Shown: positions 35,717 through 45,081, numbered from the stretch's first letter. The stretch is 64,000 nucleotides of DNA from Clostridium sp. OF09-36 (GCF_003481985.1 NZ_QUMD01000001.1:1-64000), one strand, 5' to 3'. The notes: generated from the letters alone by a model not told the origin. Numbers and translations: made by a program.

Positions 35717-36493
35717 ATGGCAGGCTACAAAGTGGAAATCTGCGGAGTCAATACGGCGAAGCTGCCCCTGCTTACGAACGAGGAAAAAGATGCGCTTTTC
35801 CGGCGCATTTTGGATGGCGATGAAGACGCCAGAGAACAGTACATCAAAGGAAATTTACGACTGGTCTTAAGCGTGATCCAGCGTTTTTCCAGCAGCAATG
35901 AAAATGTCGATGACTTGTTTCAGATCGGCTGCATTGGCCTGATCAAGGCCATTGACAATTTTGATATCACCCAGAATGTCCGCTTTTCTACGTATGCGGT
36001 TCCCATGATCTTAGGGGAGGTGCGTCGCTATCTGCGTGACAACAATTCGATCCGGGTCAGCCGCTCCCTCCGGGATACCGCCTACAAAGCCATCTATGCA
36101 AGAGAAGGACTGACCCGCAAAAATTCCCGCGAACCAACCCTCATGGAAATTGCCCAGGAGATTGGGATCAGCAAAGAAGAGATCACCTATGCGCTGGACG
36201 CCATCCAGAGTCCGGTCAGCCTGTACGAGCCTATCTTTACCGATGGCGGTGACCCGCTCTACGTCATGGACCAGATCAAGGATAAAAAGAGTTCCGAGGA
36301 AAGCTGGGTCGAAGAAATCTCCCTGCGGGAAGCCATGGACCGGCTGCCGAAGCGGGAACGGCACATCATAGACCTTCGTTTTTTCGAGGGAAAGACCCAG
36401 ACCGAAGTGGCAGAAGAAATCCATATCAGCCAGGCACAGGTGTCAAGGCTGGAGAAGAATGCGCTGAAAAGCATGCGGAATTATTTGAATTGA
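35717..36493 (+). CDS. sigG: Forespore sigma factor SigG
   Basis: 258 residues, the usual size. The N-terminus KVEICGVNTAKLPLLT is the diagnostic opening of sigma-G. Region 2 (NVDDLFQIGCIGLIKAIDNFD, then VRFSTYAVPMILGEVRR) and region 4 (the RLPKRERHIIDLRFF helix-turn-helix ending ISQAQVSRLEKNALK) are complete. It directs late forespore transcription during sporulation, showing that the host is a spore former. Unlike the classical spoIIGA-sigE-sigG cluster, the neighbours here are unrelated genes. GGAGG is 8 bases upstream of the ATG. Confidence 0.96.
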   Translation: MAGYKVEICGVNTAKLPLLTNEEKDALFRRILDGDEDAREQYIKGNLRLVLSVIQRFSSSNENVDDLFQIGCIGLIKAIDNFDITQNVRFSTYAVPMILGEVRRYLRDNNSIRVSRSLRDTAYKAIYAREGLTRKNSREPTLMEIAQEIGISKEEITYALDAIQSPVSLYEPIFTDGGDPLYVMDQIKDKKSSEESWVEEISLREAMDRLPKRERHIIDLRFFEGKTQTEVAEEIHISQAQVSRLEKNALKSMRNYLN

Positions 36494-36518
36494 AACAGCT
36501 AGCCAAAAAGCACAACAG

Positions 36519-36543
36519 GGCGCAGCTTTTTTCAAGCTGCGCC
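36519..36543. terminator. Hairpin downstream of sigG
   Basis: GGCGCAGCTT and AAGCTGCGCC pair perfectly around a TTTTTC loop, 25 bases past the sigG stop. There is no T tract, but position and stability suit a transcript end. Confidence 0.6.
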
Positions 36544-36562
36544 CCGAAGGCATTACGATTTT

Positions 36563-36799
36563 CTATTTCATTTCCAGATTTAATCCATCTTTGGAGAATA
36601 CATGCGCTACAGTTCCGTCAAACGTGAACTGAACATTTGCACCAATGGAAAGGTTCTGGCCCTTATCCAGGTTCATGGTATCTACAATAATGATTGTGTC
36701 TTTTCCGCAGGCCGATGCATGCAGGTGTACCGCGCTTCCCATCATCTCAGCTACTTCGATGGTTCCGTGGATTCCATTCTGACCTTCTGCCAGCAGTGT
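36563..36799 (-). pseudogene. C-terminal fragment of a sugar ABC transporter ATPase (MsmX/UgpC-like)
   Basis: Reading upstream of the ATG at 36745 in the same frame gives AEGQNGIHGTIEVAEMMGSA followed by VHLHASACGKDTIIIVDT and ends FSKDGLNLEMK. This is the TOBE-domain tail of the shared carbohydrate ABC transporter ATPases. All of the nucleotide-binding domain (about 300 residues) is missing. At about 36,790-36,805 the sequence switches to the GH43 reading frame. So this is the stump of a gene fused by deletion, or by misassembly, to the 3' part of GH43. Confidence 0.75.
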
Positions 36800-37974
36800 A
36801 CCAGGAGGGCCTGGGTGCGGGTGTCCTCAGCCTTTGCGTCATTTCCATAAAGCCGCAGGTAGCCTGGCCGCTCCGTTAAGGTGTAGAACGGAGTCTTCAC
36901 CGGACGGCGCATGCACCAGATCATGTCCAGAACCGGATCTTCAAAGTTATCTACCCGGCTCTTAAGCGGCGGCCGCCATTCGTCCAGATCCGGCTTACGC
37001 TCCATGGGATTTACCATGCCGTTGTGGTTGTCCACAATCGGCCAGTTATCGTAATCCCAGGCCATAGGGATCATGCAGACCTCCCGGCCAAGATTAAACT
37101 GTGCGTCCTTGTTGCGGTCTGGTTCGCGGATCCATTTTCTTGGCAGGTACCGGTCATAATCCTCTATGTATTTCTGATATGGACGGATACCAAGAAGAAC
37201 CATATACCACTCACCCTTCTGGGTTTCGATCAAGTCTCCGTGTCCAACCACCGCAATGCCGAGGTCATTATTCAGCCGGACATTGCGGTTTGTCACGATT
37301 GGGTTTCTTGGACATGGTTCGTAAGGTCCCAGAAGCGTTTCGCTGCGGTAAATGTTCACGCAGTGGTTAGTCTGGGTTCCTCCGCTGGCCGTCATCAAAT
37401 AGTACATCCCGTGAATCTCATAAATATGAGGAGCCTCTGTAAACAATGTATGATCCACATTGGAATCGAAGATAATGTGCTTTTCCCCACAAATCTGAAA
37501 GGTTTCCGGATCCAGTTCGCAGGCGTAAATGACCTTATGATATGGAAACTTCAGATCTTCCGGAATTAAATTGCTGCAGTACCACATTTTCCCATCCTGG
37601 TCAAAGAACAGAGACGGATCGATTCCATCGGCTCCCTCAATAATCACCGCATCGGACCATGGACCTGCCGGATCTTTCGCCGTCACAATATAGTTATAAC
37701 GGTAAGTCCGTCCCTGCACATCCAGTGTATTAATGATATAAAACGTACCTTCATGATACCGAATCGTAGCTGCCCACAACCCTTCCGAGCTGTCGCAGTT
37801 TCTGAAGTCCAACTGATCCGGTCTCGAGATCGCGTTTCCGATCTGCTCCCAGTGAACCAGGTCCCGGCTCTGAAACACCGGCAGCCCCGGAAAATAATAA
37901 AAAGAGGATGTTACCATATAAGCATATCGTCTACCGGCATATCCTGTACGAGCCCTTCTATCTGTGCGTTCCAA
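36751..37974 (-). pseudogene. GH43 family glycosidase, truncated at both ends
   Basis: The frame contains the middle of a GH43 beta-xylosidase or arabinofuranosidase: YMVTSSFYYFPGLPVFQSRD, the catalytic region ADGIDPSLFFDQDGKMWYCS, the glutamate region FTEAPHIYEIHGMYYLM, and GHGDLIETQKGEWYMVLLG. The normal N-terminus with the catalytic-base segment (NPxxPGFYPDP) is absent, and residues before YMVTSS come from unrelated DNA shared with the LysR fragment on the other strand. At the 3' end the frame runs into the ABC ATPase fragment near 36,800. Without the N-terminal Asp it should be inactive. It would have fitted the neighbouring pentose operon. Confidence 0.75.
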
Positions 37975-38381
37975 GGACCCACCCGCTGGCCTACCAGGAC
38001 AAACGCGCTCCGGAAAACTATCCAGAGATTTCCCTGACGGAATTTAAGGATGACCTGTTTACCCTGGTACGCAGGACCTCAACCCTGCGCGCTGTTATCG
38101 ACCGGCTTTTCGTGAAAGCCGGATTCAAACCGAAGCTGCTGTTTGAATCCATCAGTATGCGGACCATGCAGCGTCTCGCCGCCAATGGACAGTGCTGTTC
38201 TATTATTCCACGCTATTATGCCATAGAAGATGATGATGTAGCCTATTTCACACTCGGGCCGGAATCCTACTGGGAGCTGTCTACTGCCTATGCCAAAAAC
38301 CATTATATCAATGCCGCCATGGAAACATTTATCCGCATGGCCGCCGACTACTGGCTGGCGCACCCTTATATCGAATATTAA
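37908..38381 (+). pseudogene. C-terminal fragment of a LysR-type regulator
   Basis: About 150 residues match the effector-binding half of a LysR-type regulator: LYEPFYLCVPRTHPLA, then ISLTEFKDDLFTLVRR, VKAGFKPKLLFES and AANGQCCSIIPRYY. The N-terminal winged helix is missing; the similarity begins at about 37,925, exactly where GH43 similarity on the opposite strand ends. The apparent start ATG at 37908 has no ribosome binding site and belongs to the GH43 side. This is a broken gene or a chimeric assembly join. Confidence 0.75.
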
Positions 38382-38448
38382 TCATCCTGATGTCCTAAGA
38401 ATCATCGGATACGCACTGGCATCTTCTCCATATGCACCGCAGACAAAA

Positions 38449-38490
38449 ACAGGGTGAAGCCCCTCTTTCTGAGACTTCACCCTGTTTTTC
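38449..38490. terminator. Bidirectional terminator
   Basis: ACAGGGTGAAG and CTTCACCCTGT pair over eleven positions, with A-rich and TTTTTC flanks, between the LysR fragment and the convergent sugar isomerase gene. Confidence 0.85.
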
Positions 38491-38510
38491 GTTATAGAAA
38501 TCCGTTCATT

Positions 38511-39995
38511 TTATGCAAAAGGATTTTCTGTCGGATAGCGTACACCCGTCGGCTGGTTGTAACCAATTTCCTTCACATCAACGCCAATGTATTTAAATAC
38601 TTCATACAGTGCTTTTCCGTAATGGCCGAATGCCACGGCACCGTGATGCGGGAAATTACCCTCAATCAGCACATGACGGTAGAAACGTTTCATCTCCGGA
38701 ATTGCGAATACGCCAATGCTTCCAAAGGAATGCGTTGCCACCGGAAGAACCTCTCCGTTTGCCACATAAGCTCTCAGTTTGTTGTCTGCGGTGCTCTGCA
38801 GACGGAAGAACGTAATATCACCAGGAACAATATCGCCCTCAAGGGTTCCCTGGGTTACCTCTTCCGGAAGGCTTCTTGCCATAATGAGCTGATACTTCAT
38901 CTGACAGAAGGAAAGCTTTTTCGTGGTGGTATTGCCGCAGTGGAAGCCCATAAATACATCATGGCTCTTGTAGTCAAATTTATCCTTGATCTCGCTATCG
39001 TAAAGATCGTACGGCACGGTATTGTTGATGTCCAGAAGTGTCACGGCATCCTGGCTCACGCAGGTTCCAATGAACTCACTTAAACAGCCGTAGATATCCA
39101 CCTCACAGGATACCGGGATACCGCGTCCGGTCAGACGGCTGTTGACATAACAAGGCACAAAGCCAAACTGAGTCTGGAATGCTGGCCAGCATTTTCCGGC
39201 GATCGCCACATATTTGCGGTAGCCCTTGTGTGCCTCGATCCAGTCAAGCAGGGTCAGCTCATACTGTGCAAGCTTTGGCAGGATCTCCGGCTTCTTGTTG
39301 CCCTCACCCAGTTCTTGTTCCATATCTGCCACAACATCCGGGATTCTCGGGTCTCCCTCATGCTTGTTGAAGGCTTCAAACAGATCCAGTTCCGAGTTCT
39401 CCTCGATCTCCACGCCCAGATTATAAAGCTGCTTGATCGGAGCATTGCATGCCAGGAAATTTAACGGTCTCGGACCAAAGCTGATGATCTTTAAATCAGA
39501 CAGTCCAATCACCGCTCTTGCGATCGGCAGAAATTCATGGATCATATCTGCGCACTCGTCTGCGGTTCCGACCGGATACTCCGGAATATAAGCCTTGATA
39601 TTGCGCAATGCCAGATTGTAGCTTGCATTCAGCATGCCGCAGTAAGCATCTCCGCGTCCCTGAACCAGGTTATCCTTGCTCTCCTCTGCTGCGGCAACAA
39701 ACATTTTCGGCCCGTCAAAATGTTTTGCCAGCAGAGTCTCGGAAATCTCCGGTCCGAAGTTTCCAAGATATACAACCAGCGCATTACAGCCGGCTGCCTT
39801 GATGTTCTCAAGTGCCTGCACCATATGGATCTCACTCTCTACGATACATACCGGACACTCGTAGATGTCTTTTGCATCGTACTTTTTGCTGTACGCATCC
39901 ACCAGTGCTTTTCTGCGGTTCACAGACAAAGACTCCGGGAAACAGTCACGGCTCACCGCAACAATGCCTACTTTTACTTCTGGAATGTTATTCAT
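38511..39995 (-). CDS. L-fucose/L-arabinose isomerase family protein
   Basis: 494 residues. The fold family interconverts aldoses and ketoses with a divalent metal. Supporting stretches: an N-terminal Rossmann-like part with VVYLGNFGPEISETLLAKHF, a conserved Glu-containing centre (GIPVSCEVDIYGCLSEF), and late His-containing segments (VFMGFHCGNTTTKKLS, and FPHHGAVAFGHYGKALYEVF). The substrate is not evident. It is third in an operon after a xylulokinase-like kinase and DUF4867, so a pentose or deoxyhexose route of the type aldose to ketose to ketose-phosphate is likely. AGGAGG lies 7-8 bases before the ATG. Confidence 0.85.
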   Translation of the reverse strand: MNNIPEVKVGIVAVSRDCFPESLSVNRRKALVDAYSKKYDAKDIYECPVCIVESEIHMVQALENIKAAGCNALVVYLGNFGPEISETLLAKHFDGPKMFVAAAEESKDNLVQGRGDAYCGMLNASYNLALRNIKAYIPEYPVGTADECADMIHEFLPIARAVIGLSDLKIISFGPRPLNFLACNAPIKQLYNLGVEIEENSELDLFEAFNKHEGDPRIPDVVADMEQELGEGNKKPEILPKLAQYELTLLDWIEAHKGYRKYVAIAGKCWPAFQTQFGFVPCYVNSRLTGRGIPVSCEVDIYGCLSEFIGTCVSQDAVTLLDINNTVPYDLYDSEIKDKFDYKSHDVFMGFHCGNTTTKKLSFCQMKYQLIMARSLPEEVTQGTLEGDIVPGDITFFRLQSTADNKLRAYVANGEVLPVATHSFGSIGVFAIPEMKRFYRHVLIEGNFPHHGAVAFGHYGKALYEVFKYIGVDVKEIGYNQPTGVRYPTENPFA

Positions 39996-40029
39996 GCTTT
40001 TATCCTCCTAAAATAAAATTGAATGAATC

Positions 40030-40646
40030 CTATACTGTGATATTCTCTCCAACCAGTCCCAGATGGCTTCCCTCCGGCAAACCACCTTCCGGATGTCCGA
40101 TCAGCCATTTATTGGTTGCCGCAAGCAGCTGGTCTTCCCAGCCTGCATGTACATCTTTCAACGGATAATTCGTTCCGCGCGGAAGTATGATCCCAACCCG
40201 GAAGCCCTGGTTTCCCACGCTGCACGGCGCATAATGCAGGGTTGTGGCATACACTTCTACTGCCGTTCCCTTAGGCAGTAAAAATGCTTCCACCAGAGAC
40301 GTGTCATAAGTAAATTCCGGTGTGATATCCTGCTGATGCCCAACCAGAAGAATCGCATCCGTAGCTGCCACATTGATTTCTGAAGAACGGTGGTACTCCA
40401 ATGCATTCAGTTTGTGGTTATGCCCATTGCAATAGCCAATCTGTACCGGCATCTCTCCATATGCCTTCCCCTCTAATAACTGAAATACCGGTTCCGCCTC
40501 CAAAGCTTCTACGGAAGGTTCATACACAACAGCTTCCGGAAGCGGCGTTTTTCCTCCAGTGCCCGGATCAGTCCGGAAAAATCAATCTTCTCCACTATTT
40601 TTCCATATTTCCGGAATTCCGGATCTGTCACTTTCTTTATTTCCAT
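40030..40646 (-). pseudogene. DUF4867 family protein, frameshifted
   Basis: The conserved portion covers QIGYCNGHNHKLNALEYHRS through ILPRGTNYPLK to LGLVGENITV. A start with a perfect site (GGAGG, 8 bases, ATG at 40646) opens MEIKKVTDPEFRKYGKIVEK in a different frame. The join is a run of five A on the coding strand (40548-40552); with six A the frame reads EEKTPLPEAVVYEPSVEALE and the whole protein is 205 residues, normal for the family. The function is unknown. Its fixed place between a sugar kinase and a sugar isomerase, and the His/Glu pattern (YCNGHNHKL, ALEYH), suggest a cupin-like sugar enzyme or binding protein, which is inference only. Confidence 0.8.
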
Positions 40647-40659
40647 GGCATATTCCTCC

Positions 40660-42129
40660 CTATTTCATCAGCGCAAATAACGGTTTACAGACCGGATAGA
40701 TCTGACGGAACACCTGGTAACGTGCTTCATATTTTGCCACCAGTTCCGGTTCCGGCTCTACTGTTCCGGTAATCTTCACGATCTTATGGGCTGCTTCCTC
40801 CACGCTCTCATATTCCCCGCAGGCCACTGCAGCCAGCATAGCACCGCCCAGAGCCGGTCCCTCTTCACTCTCGATCATGTCCACCTTCAGGTTCAGGACA
40901 TTTGCAATGATCTTTCTCCACAGCGGACTTTTCGCACCGCCGCCGCATATCTTCGTGCGCCCGATCTGAATTCCAAGGGATTTTGCTACTTCCAGGGAAT
41001 CACGCAGTGCAAAAGCCACACCCTCCAGCACTGCCTGGGTCATATCGGCACGGCTGGTGTCCATGGTCAGGCCGATGAACGTGCCGCGGGCATTCGGATC
41101 GTTGTGCGGAGAACGCTCGCCCATAAGATATGGAAGAAAATACACATGATTATCTCCCAGCTTTCCAATCATCTCCTGCTCTTTTGCATAATCCGAAGTT
41201 TGCAGGATTCCATCCATCCACCACTTATTGCAGGAAGCCGCACTGAGCATGCAGCCCATCAGGTGATAATGTCCATCCGCATGGGCAAACGCATGCAGTG
41301 CGTTATGCCTGTCCACACCAAATTTTTCGGAGGCAATAAAAATGGTCCCACTGGTTCCAAGGGAAATATTGCACATGCCATCTCCCACGGTACCGGTTCC
41401 AACTGCGGCTGCTGCATTGTCTCCGGCACCTGCTGCTACCCGTACTGTATGAGAGATCCCAAGCTCATCCGCGATTTCCGGGAGTACGGTTCCCACGCAC
41501 TCGTAAGACTCATAGACCTTTGCCAGCTGTTCCCCACGGACTCCGCAGATCTCGCACATTTCTTTCGACCAGCATCGGTTCTTCACATCAAACAACAGCA
41601 TGCCGGACGCATCCGACACATCGGTGCAATGCACCCCGGTCAGACGGTAAGCGATGTAATCCTTCGGGAGCATGATCTTCACGATCCGCGCAAAATGTTC
41701 CGGTTCCTTATTTTTAATCCATAAAATCTTCGGTGCGGTAAATCCCGTAAAAGCAATATTGGCCGTATATTCCGAAAGTTTTTCTTTGCCAATGACGTTA
41801 TTCAGATAATCACATTCCTCCCAGGTCCGTCCATCGTTCCACAAAAGCGCCGGGCGGATCACCTGGTCGTTCTGGTCCAGGATCACAAGGCCGTGCATCT
41901 GCCCGCCAAAGCTGATGCCTGCCACCTGGTCTTTGGCACAGCCGTCAAGCAGTTCCTTTAGACCGTCCATAGTACCGGTAAACCAGTCTTCCGGTTTCTG
42001 TTCCGACCAGCCGGGATGTGGAAAATAAATAGGATACTCTTTAGAAACGATCTTTTTGATCTGGCCTGCTCCATCCATCAAAAGCAGCTTCACTGCCGAT
42101 GTTCCGAGATCTATTCCGATATACAGCAT
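40660..42129 (-). CDS. xylB: Xylulokinase-like FGGY sugar kinase
   Basis: About 489 residues. The N-terminus MLYIGIDLGTSAVKLLLMD is the first ASKHA phosphate loop; GISFGGQMHGLVILD is typical of xylulokinases. The second domain has AAGAGDNAAAAVGTG and the adenine-binding region KICGGGAKSPLWRKIIANVL. It phosphorylates a ketose, probably D-xylulose or a close relative. The ATG at 42129 has GGGAGG 7 bases upstream. First gene of the operon xylB - DUF4867 - isomerase, divergent from lacI and under a TTGAAA-N17-TAAGAT promoter with a palindromic operator just after the transcription start. Confidence 0.88.
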   Translation of the reverse strand: MLYIGIDLGTSAVKLLLMDGAGQIKKIVSKEYPIYFPHPGWSEQKPEDWFTGTMDGLKELLDGCAKDQVAGISFGGQMHGLVILDQNDQVIRPALLWNDGRTWEECDYLNNVIGKEKLSEYTANIAFTGFTAPKILWIKNKEPEHFARIVKIMLPKDYIAYRLTGVHCTDVSDASGMLLFDVKNRCWSKEMCEICGVRGEQLAKVYESYECVGTVLPEIADELGISHTVRVAAGAGDNAAAAVGTGTVGDGMCNISLGTSGTIFIASEKFGVDRHNALHAFAHADGHYHLMGCMLSAASCNKWWMDGILQTSDYAKEQEMIGKLGDNHVYFLPYLMGERSPHNDPNARGTFIGLTMDTSRADMTQAVLEGVAFALRDSLEVAKSLGIQIGRTKICGGGAKSPLWRKIIANVLNLKVDMIESEEGPALGGAMLAAVACGEYESVEEAAHKIVKITGTVEPEPELVAKYEARYQVFRQIYPVCKPLFALMK

Positions 42130-42164
42130 ATCCAATCCTCCCTTTTTGCAATACACAATCAATT

Positions 42165-42220
42165 ACGTGCACGTGCACGTTTCTAGCTCTTATCTTATCG
42201 TTTTTGAGAACACTTTTCAA
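42165..42220 (-). promoter_or_regulatory. xylB promoter with palindromic operator
   Basis: On the minus strand TTGAAA (42215-42220), a 17-base spacer and TAAGAT (42192-42197) form the promoter. ACGTGCACGTGCACGT (42165-42180) is a perfect 16-bp palindrome about ten bases after the expected start of transcription, where a bound LacI-type repressor would block elongation or promoter escape. Confidence 0.8.
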
Positions 42221-42351
42221 TACTTTGACATGATATTTTTCATATCGCAACTTTTTTTATTTAAAATGTACAAATTTCTTTCCTGTTTTTTGCTTTTACG
42301 CTTCGTTTTCTGTTTCTTTTTCCTATATCAGTCCACTTATTCGTTTTATTT

Positions 42352-42406
42352 GCGTGCTCGTGCACGCTTCCTTTCATTTGACTTTTTCCCCTATTTTGTG
42401 TATTGT
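42352..42406 (+). promoter_or_regulatory. Second operator and lacI promoter
   Basis: GCGTGC-TCGT-GCACGC (42352-42367) is a related palindrome centred 187 bp from the first. It lies just upstream of TTGACT (42378-42383), a 17-base spacer and TATTGT (42401-42406), a fair promoter for the lacI gene. Two operators at this distance allow looping and autoregulation. The rest of the 409-base divergent region shows no gene. Confidence 0.65.
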
Positions 42407-42538
42407 TTATTTCATAAATAATATGTTCCTGTACCCCGGTTCTTTTGTTGATGTTCATGCGCTGCGCAAACAGCAGCGCTCTTTTCTATCTGATCTGTAC
42501 GGATCCGGGAAATACAGAAAACTGCATGGAGGATTTTC

Positions 42539-43552
42539 ATGGCACGAATCAAAGATATCGCAGAACTGGCCGGGGTCTCCCGCGGGACCGTGGACCGGGT
42601 CCTGAATAACCGGAGCGGTGTCAGTCCGCAGACCGCCGATAAAATACGGGAAATCGCAAAAGCCCTGGACTACCGTCCCAACAAAGCCGGGCTGGCCCTG
42701 GCTGCACAAAAGAAAAAAAATAAGATCGGCGTTATCCTATTTAGCAAGAATAACCCCTTTTTTGATGAAGTCAGCGAGGGTGTACAGGCAAAAGCCCGGG
42801 AACTTGCCGACTATGGCGTAACAACGCTGACCAGACGGGTCGAATTCGACGTAACTGCCCAGCTTGCTGCCATCGATGAACTGCTGGAGGAAGGCATCCA
42901 GGGACTGCTGCTGGCACCATACAACCATCCCGCAATCCAGGAAAAGATCGACACATTGGTTTCCCGTGGGATTCCGGTCATCACAGTCAACACAGATATC
43001 TGCGGTTCCCGGCGAATGGCCTACGTCGGCAGTGATTACGTCCGTGGTGGCCAGACTGCTGCCGGACTCCTTGCACTCATGACCGATGGAGAAACAGAAC
43101 TCGGCATTATCACCGGTTCCCAGAATGTGCTATGCCACTCCGAACGTATCCGCGGGCTCACTGAAACATTGGAATCGTCCTATCCCAGAATCCACATCGC
43201 CGAGATTCTGGAAAATCATGACGACGAATTTGAAAGTTATGCACTGACAAAGCAGCTTTTGCAGCAAAATCCACATCTTGATGCCCTGTTCTTTGTTGCT
43301 GCCGGTGTATCCGGCGGCTGCAAAGCCATTCAGGAATCCGGGCGTCATCCAAAAGTTGTTACCTTTGATGAAGTCCCCACGACCCTGGATATGCTGCGCT
43401 CCGGTGTCATATCCGCCACCATCAGCCAGCAGCCCCGCAGACAGGGTTCCCTCTCCCTGAATCTGCTTTTTGAATATCTGACTGCCGGGACACTACCGGT
43501 TCAGGAAAAAAATTTTGTTGAGCACTCCATCAAAATCCGGGAAAATGCCTAA
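42539..43552 (+). CDS. LacI-family transcriptional regulator
   Basis: 337 residues. The N-terminal headpiece reads RIKDIAELAGVSRGTVDRVL, then a hinge, then a periplasmic-binding-protein-like effector domain with VILFSKNNPFFDEVSEGVQA and YVGSDYVRGGQTAAGL. The effector is probably a sugar or sugar derivative, handled by the divergent xylB operon. The two palindromic sites in the shared promoter region are the expected targets. GGAGG is 6-7 bases before the ATG. Confidence 0.92.
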   Translation: MARIKDIAELAGVSRGTVDRVLNNRSGVSPQTADKIREIAKALDYRPNKAGLALAAQKKKNKIGVILFSKNNPFFDEVSEGVQAKARELADYGVTTLTRRVEFDVTAQLAAIDELLEEGIQGLLLAPYNHPAIQEKIDTLVSRGIPVITVNTDICGSRRMAYVGSDYVRGGQTAAGLLALMTDGETELGIITGSQNVLCHSERIRGLTETLESSYPRIHIAEILENHDDEFESYALTKQLLQQNPHLDALFFVAAGVSGGCKAIQESGRHPKVVTFDEVPTTLDMLRSGVISATISQQPRRQGSLSLNLLFEYLTAGTLPVQEKNFVEHSIKIRENA

Positions 43553-43815
43553 TTTCCTCCCGTTTATTATTAGCAGTCTGCATAAAAGAGTGCTAATTTC
43601 TGAAAATATTGCTAATTTTATTTCTTTGTGTACTGTTTTTTTGTAACTTTTTCAAGGTTCACTTTTTTCCAGAAGTGCTATAATACAGTCAGTGCAAGAA
43701 GAACCAATCGATGTTTAAAGCAACACATCAAGCTCTCCAGCTACACGAATGAATAACGATTATAAGACCGGAAGGATTTCTTTCTCCGGCCATTCAAAGT
43801 AGGAGGCAGATTATT
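43553..43815 (+). other. Leader region of the bL25 gene
   Basis: No gene in these 263 bases. A TATAAT box at 43678-43683 is the likely -10 for the bL25 gene, though its -35 is weak. Between it and the gene, CCGGA and TCCGG (about 43769-43792) can form a hairpin close to the AGGAGG site, a possible translational control feature. Confidence 0.45.
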
Positions 43816-44397
43816 ATGATGACATTAGCAGCTGAAAAAAGAGACCCTGAGGTAAAGGCAAAAAAATTAAGAAGAGAAGGCTACACCACCGGCGTTTTAT
43901 ATGGTCGTGAGATGAAAGAAAATGTAGCTCTGAAATACGCAGAAAAGGATGCCTTGAGCTTCATTAAAAAAGCCAAAGAGGGTGCACAGACCATGCTGGA
44001 TATCGCAGGTGAAAAGGTCGATGCCCTGGTAAAAAATATTGATTACGATCCACTGAGCAAAAAAATCCTGGCACTGGATTTCCAGGCACTGGTCGCAGGT
44101 GAAGTTGTATCTGCAACCGTTCCGGTCACCTTTGTAAATGAAGAAGTCGTTCAGGGCGTCTTCGAACCGGAGATTACCGAGATTCATTACAAAGCAGACC
44201 CGGCACATCTGCTTGACCCGATCGAGATCGATCTGGCAAAACTTCCGCAGGGAACCAAGACGTTGTATGTCAAAGACCTGAAGCTGGAAGAAAAAGGTGT
44301 TACCGTAGTTACCACTGCCGATTCCCAGCTGTTCCATCTTGGTGAATATGCAAAGGTTGAGGAAGATACCGAGGAAGAAGCACCTGCAACGAAATAA
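43816..44397 (+). CDS. rplY: 50S ribosomal protein bL25/general stress protein Ctc
   Basis: 193 residues. The N-terminal 5S rRNA-binding domain (KLRREGYTTGVLYGRE) is followed by the Ctc-type C-terminal domain (EVVSATVPVTFVNEE, DPAHLLDPIEIDLAKLP) and an acidic tail. It belongs to the long TL5/Ctc form. It binds 5S rRNA in the large ribosomal subunit and is stress-induced in Bacillus. AGGAGG lies close upstream. Monocistronic with a strong terminator. Confidence 0.92.
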   Translation: MMTLAAEKRDPEVKAKKLRREGYTTGVLYGREMKENVALKYAEKDALSFIKKAKEGAQTMLDIAGEKVDALVKNIDYDPLSKKILALDFQALVAGEVVSATVPVTFVNEEVVQGVFEPEITEIHYKADPAHLLDPIEIDLAKLPQGTKTLYVKDLKLEEKGVTVVTTADSQLFHLGEYAKVEEDTEEEAPATK

Positions 44398-44420
44398 TAA
44401 TTCCGTACAATAACAAACAA

Positions 44421-44472
44421 GGGGCGAAAGTCCGCAGCTGCCAGACATGGCGGCTGCGGGAACTTTCGCCCC
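44421..44472. terminator. Bidirectional terminator after rplY
   Basis: GGGGCGAAAGT and ACTTTCGCCCC form the base, and CCGCAGC/GCTGCGG an inner stem. T-rich sequence follows on both strands, serving rplY and the convergent HD-domain gene. Confidence 0.85.
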
Positions 44473-44493
44473 GTTTGTATTTCCTATATAAAA

Positions 44494-45081
44494 TTACTCT
44501 TTAATATTCCCCTTCACAATATTCTCTTTCAGGATCTGGTCCGTGATCTCGAACAGCTTTTCCGAGCCTTCGCGGGTACGGGACTGTCTTCCGTAAACCT
44601 GCTTGGCCGTAACATCGTGACGTTTCCAGTCTCCACCGTCATTGCTGTTATTCAATAAAAGCGGCTGCAGGTTATCCAGCGCTCTTGCAAATTTTGCTTC
44701 CGGGGTCTTGCGCTCTTCAAATTCATCGAAGATTTCCACCAGCTTCTCTTTCTGGTCATCCGGGAGCAGGGAATAGATGCGTTCTTTTGCTGCGTTTTCC
44801 CTTGCCTTCTGGGTTTTCAATCCTTCCGTATCGTAGGCGTAGGTGTCCCCCGCATCGATCTCCACCACATCATGGATCAGGCACATGAGCATAACCCGCG
44901 CCACATCAATCTTTTCATTGGAATATTCCTGCAAAAGATATGCCATGATCGCCATATGCCAGGCGTGCTCCGCGTCGTTCTCATTACGCCCGTGTCCCGT
45001 CAGGTGCGTCTGACGGAAAATATTTTTCTCTTTATCGATTTCCAGAATAAAGTCAATCTGCTTCTGTAAACGTTCGTCCAT
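44494..45081 (-). CDS. HD-domain hydrolase (YfbR-like)
   Basis: About 195 residues. The HD metal site is seen as NDAEHAWHMA and LMCLIHDVVEIDAGD. The pattern resembles 5'-deoxynucleotidase YfbR and related small HD phosphohydrolases, which remove phosphate from nucleoside monophosphates. The ATG at 45081 has AGAGGA 6 bases upstream. No functional partner lies next to it. Confidence 0.85.
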   Translation of the reverse strand: MDERLQKQIDFILEIDKEKNIFRQTHLTGHGRNENDAEHAWHMAIMAYLLQEYSNEKIDVARVMLMCLIHDVVEIDAGDTYAYDTEGLKTQKARENAAKERIYSLLPDDQKEKLVEIFDEFEERKTPEAKFARALDNLQPLLLNNSNDGGDWKRHDVTAKQVYGRQSRTREGSEKLFEITDQILKENIVKGNIKE

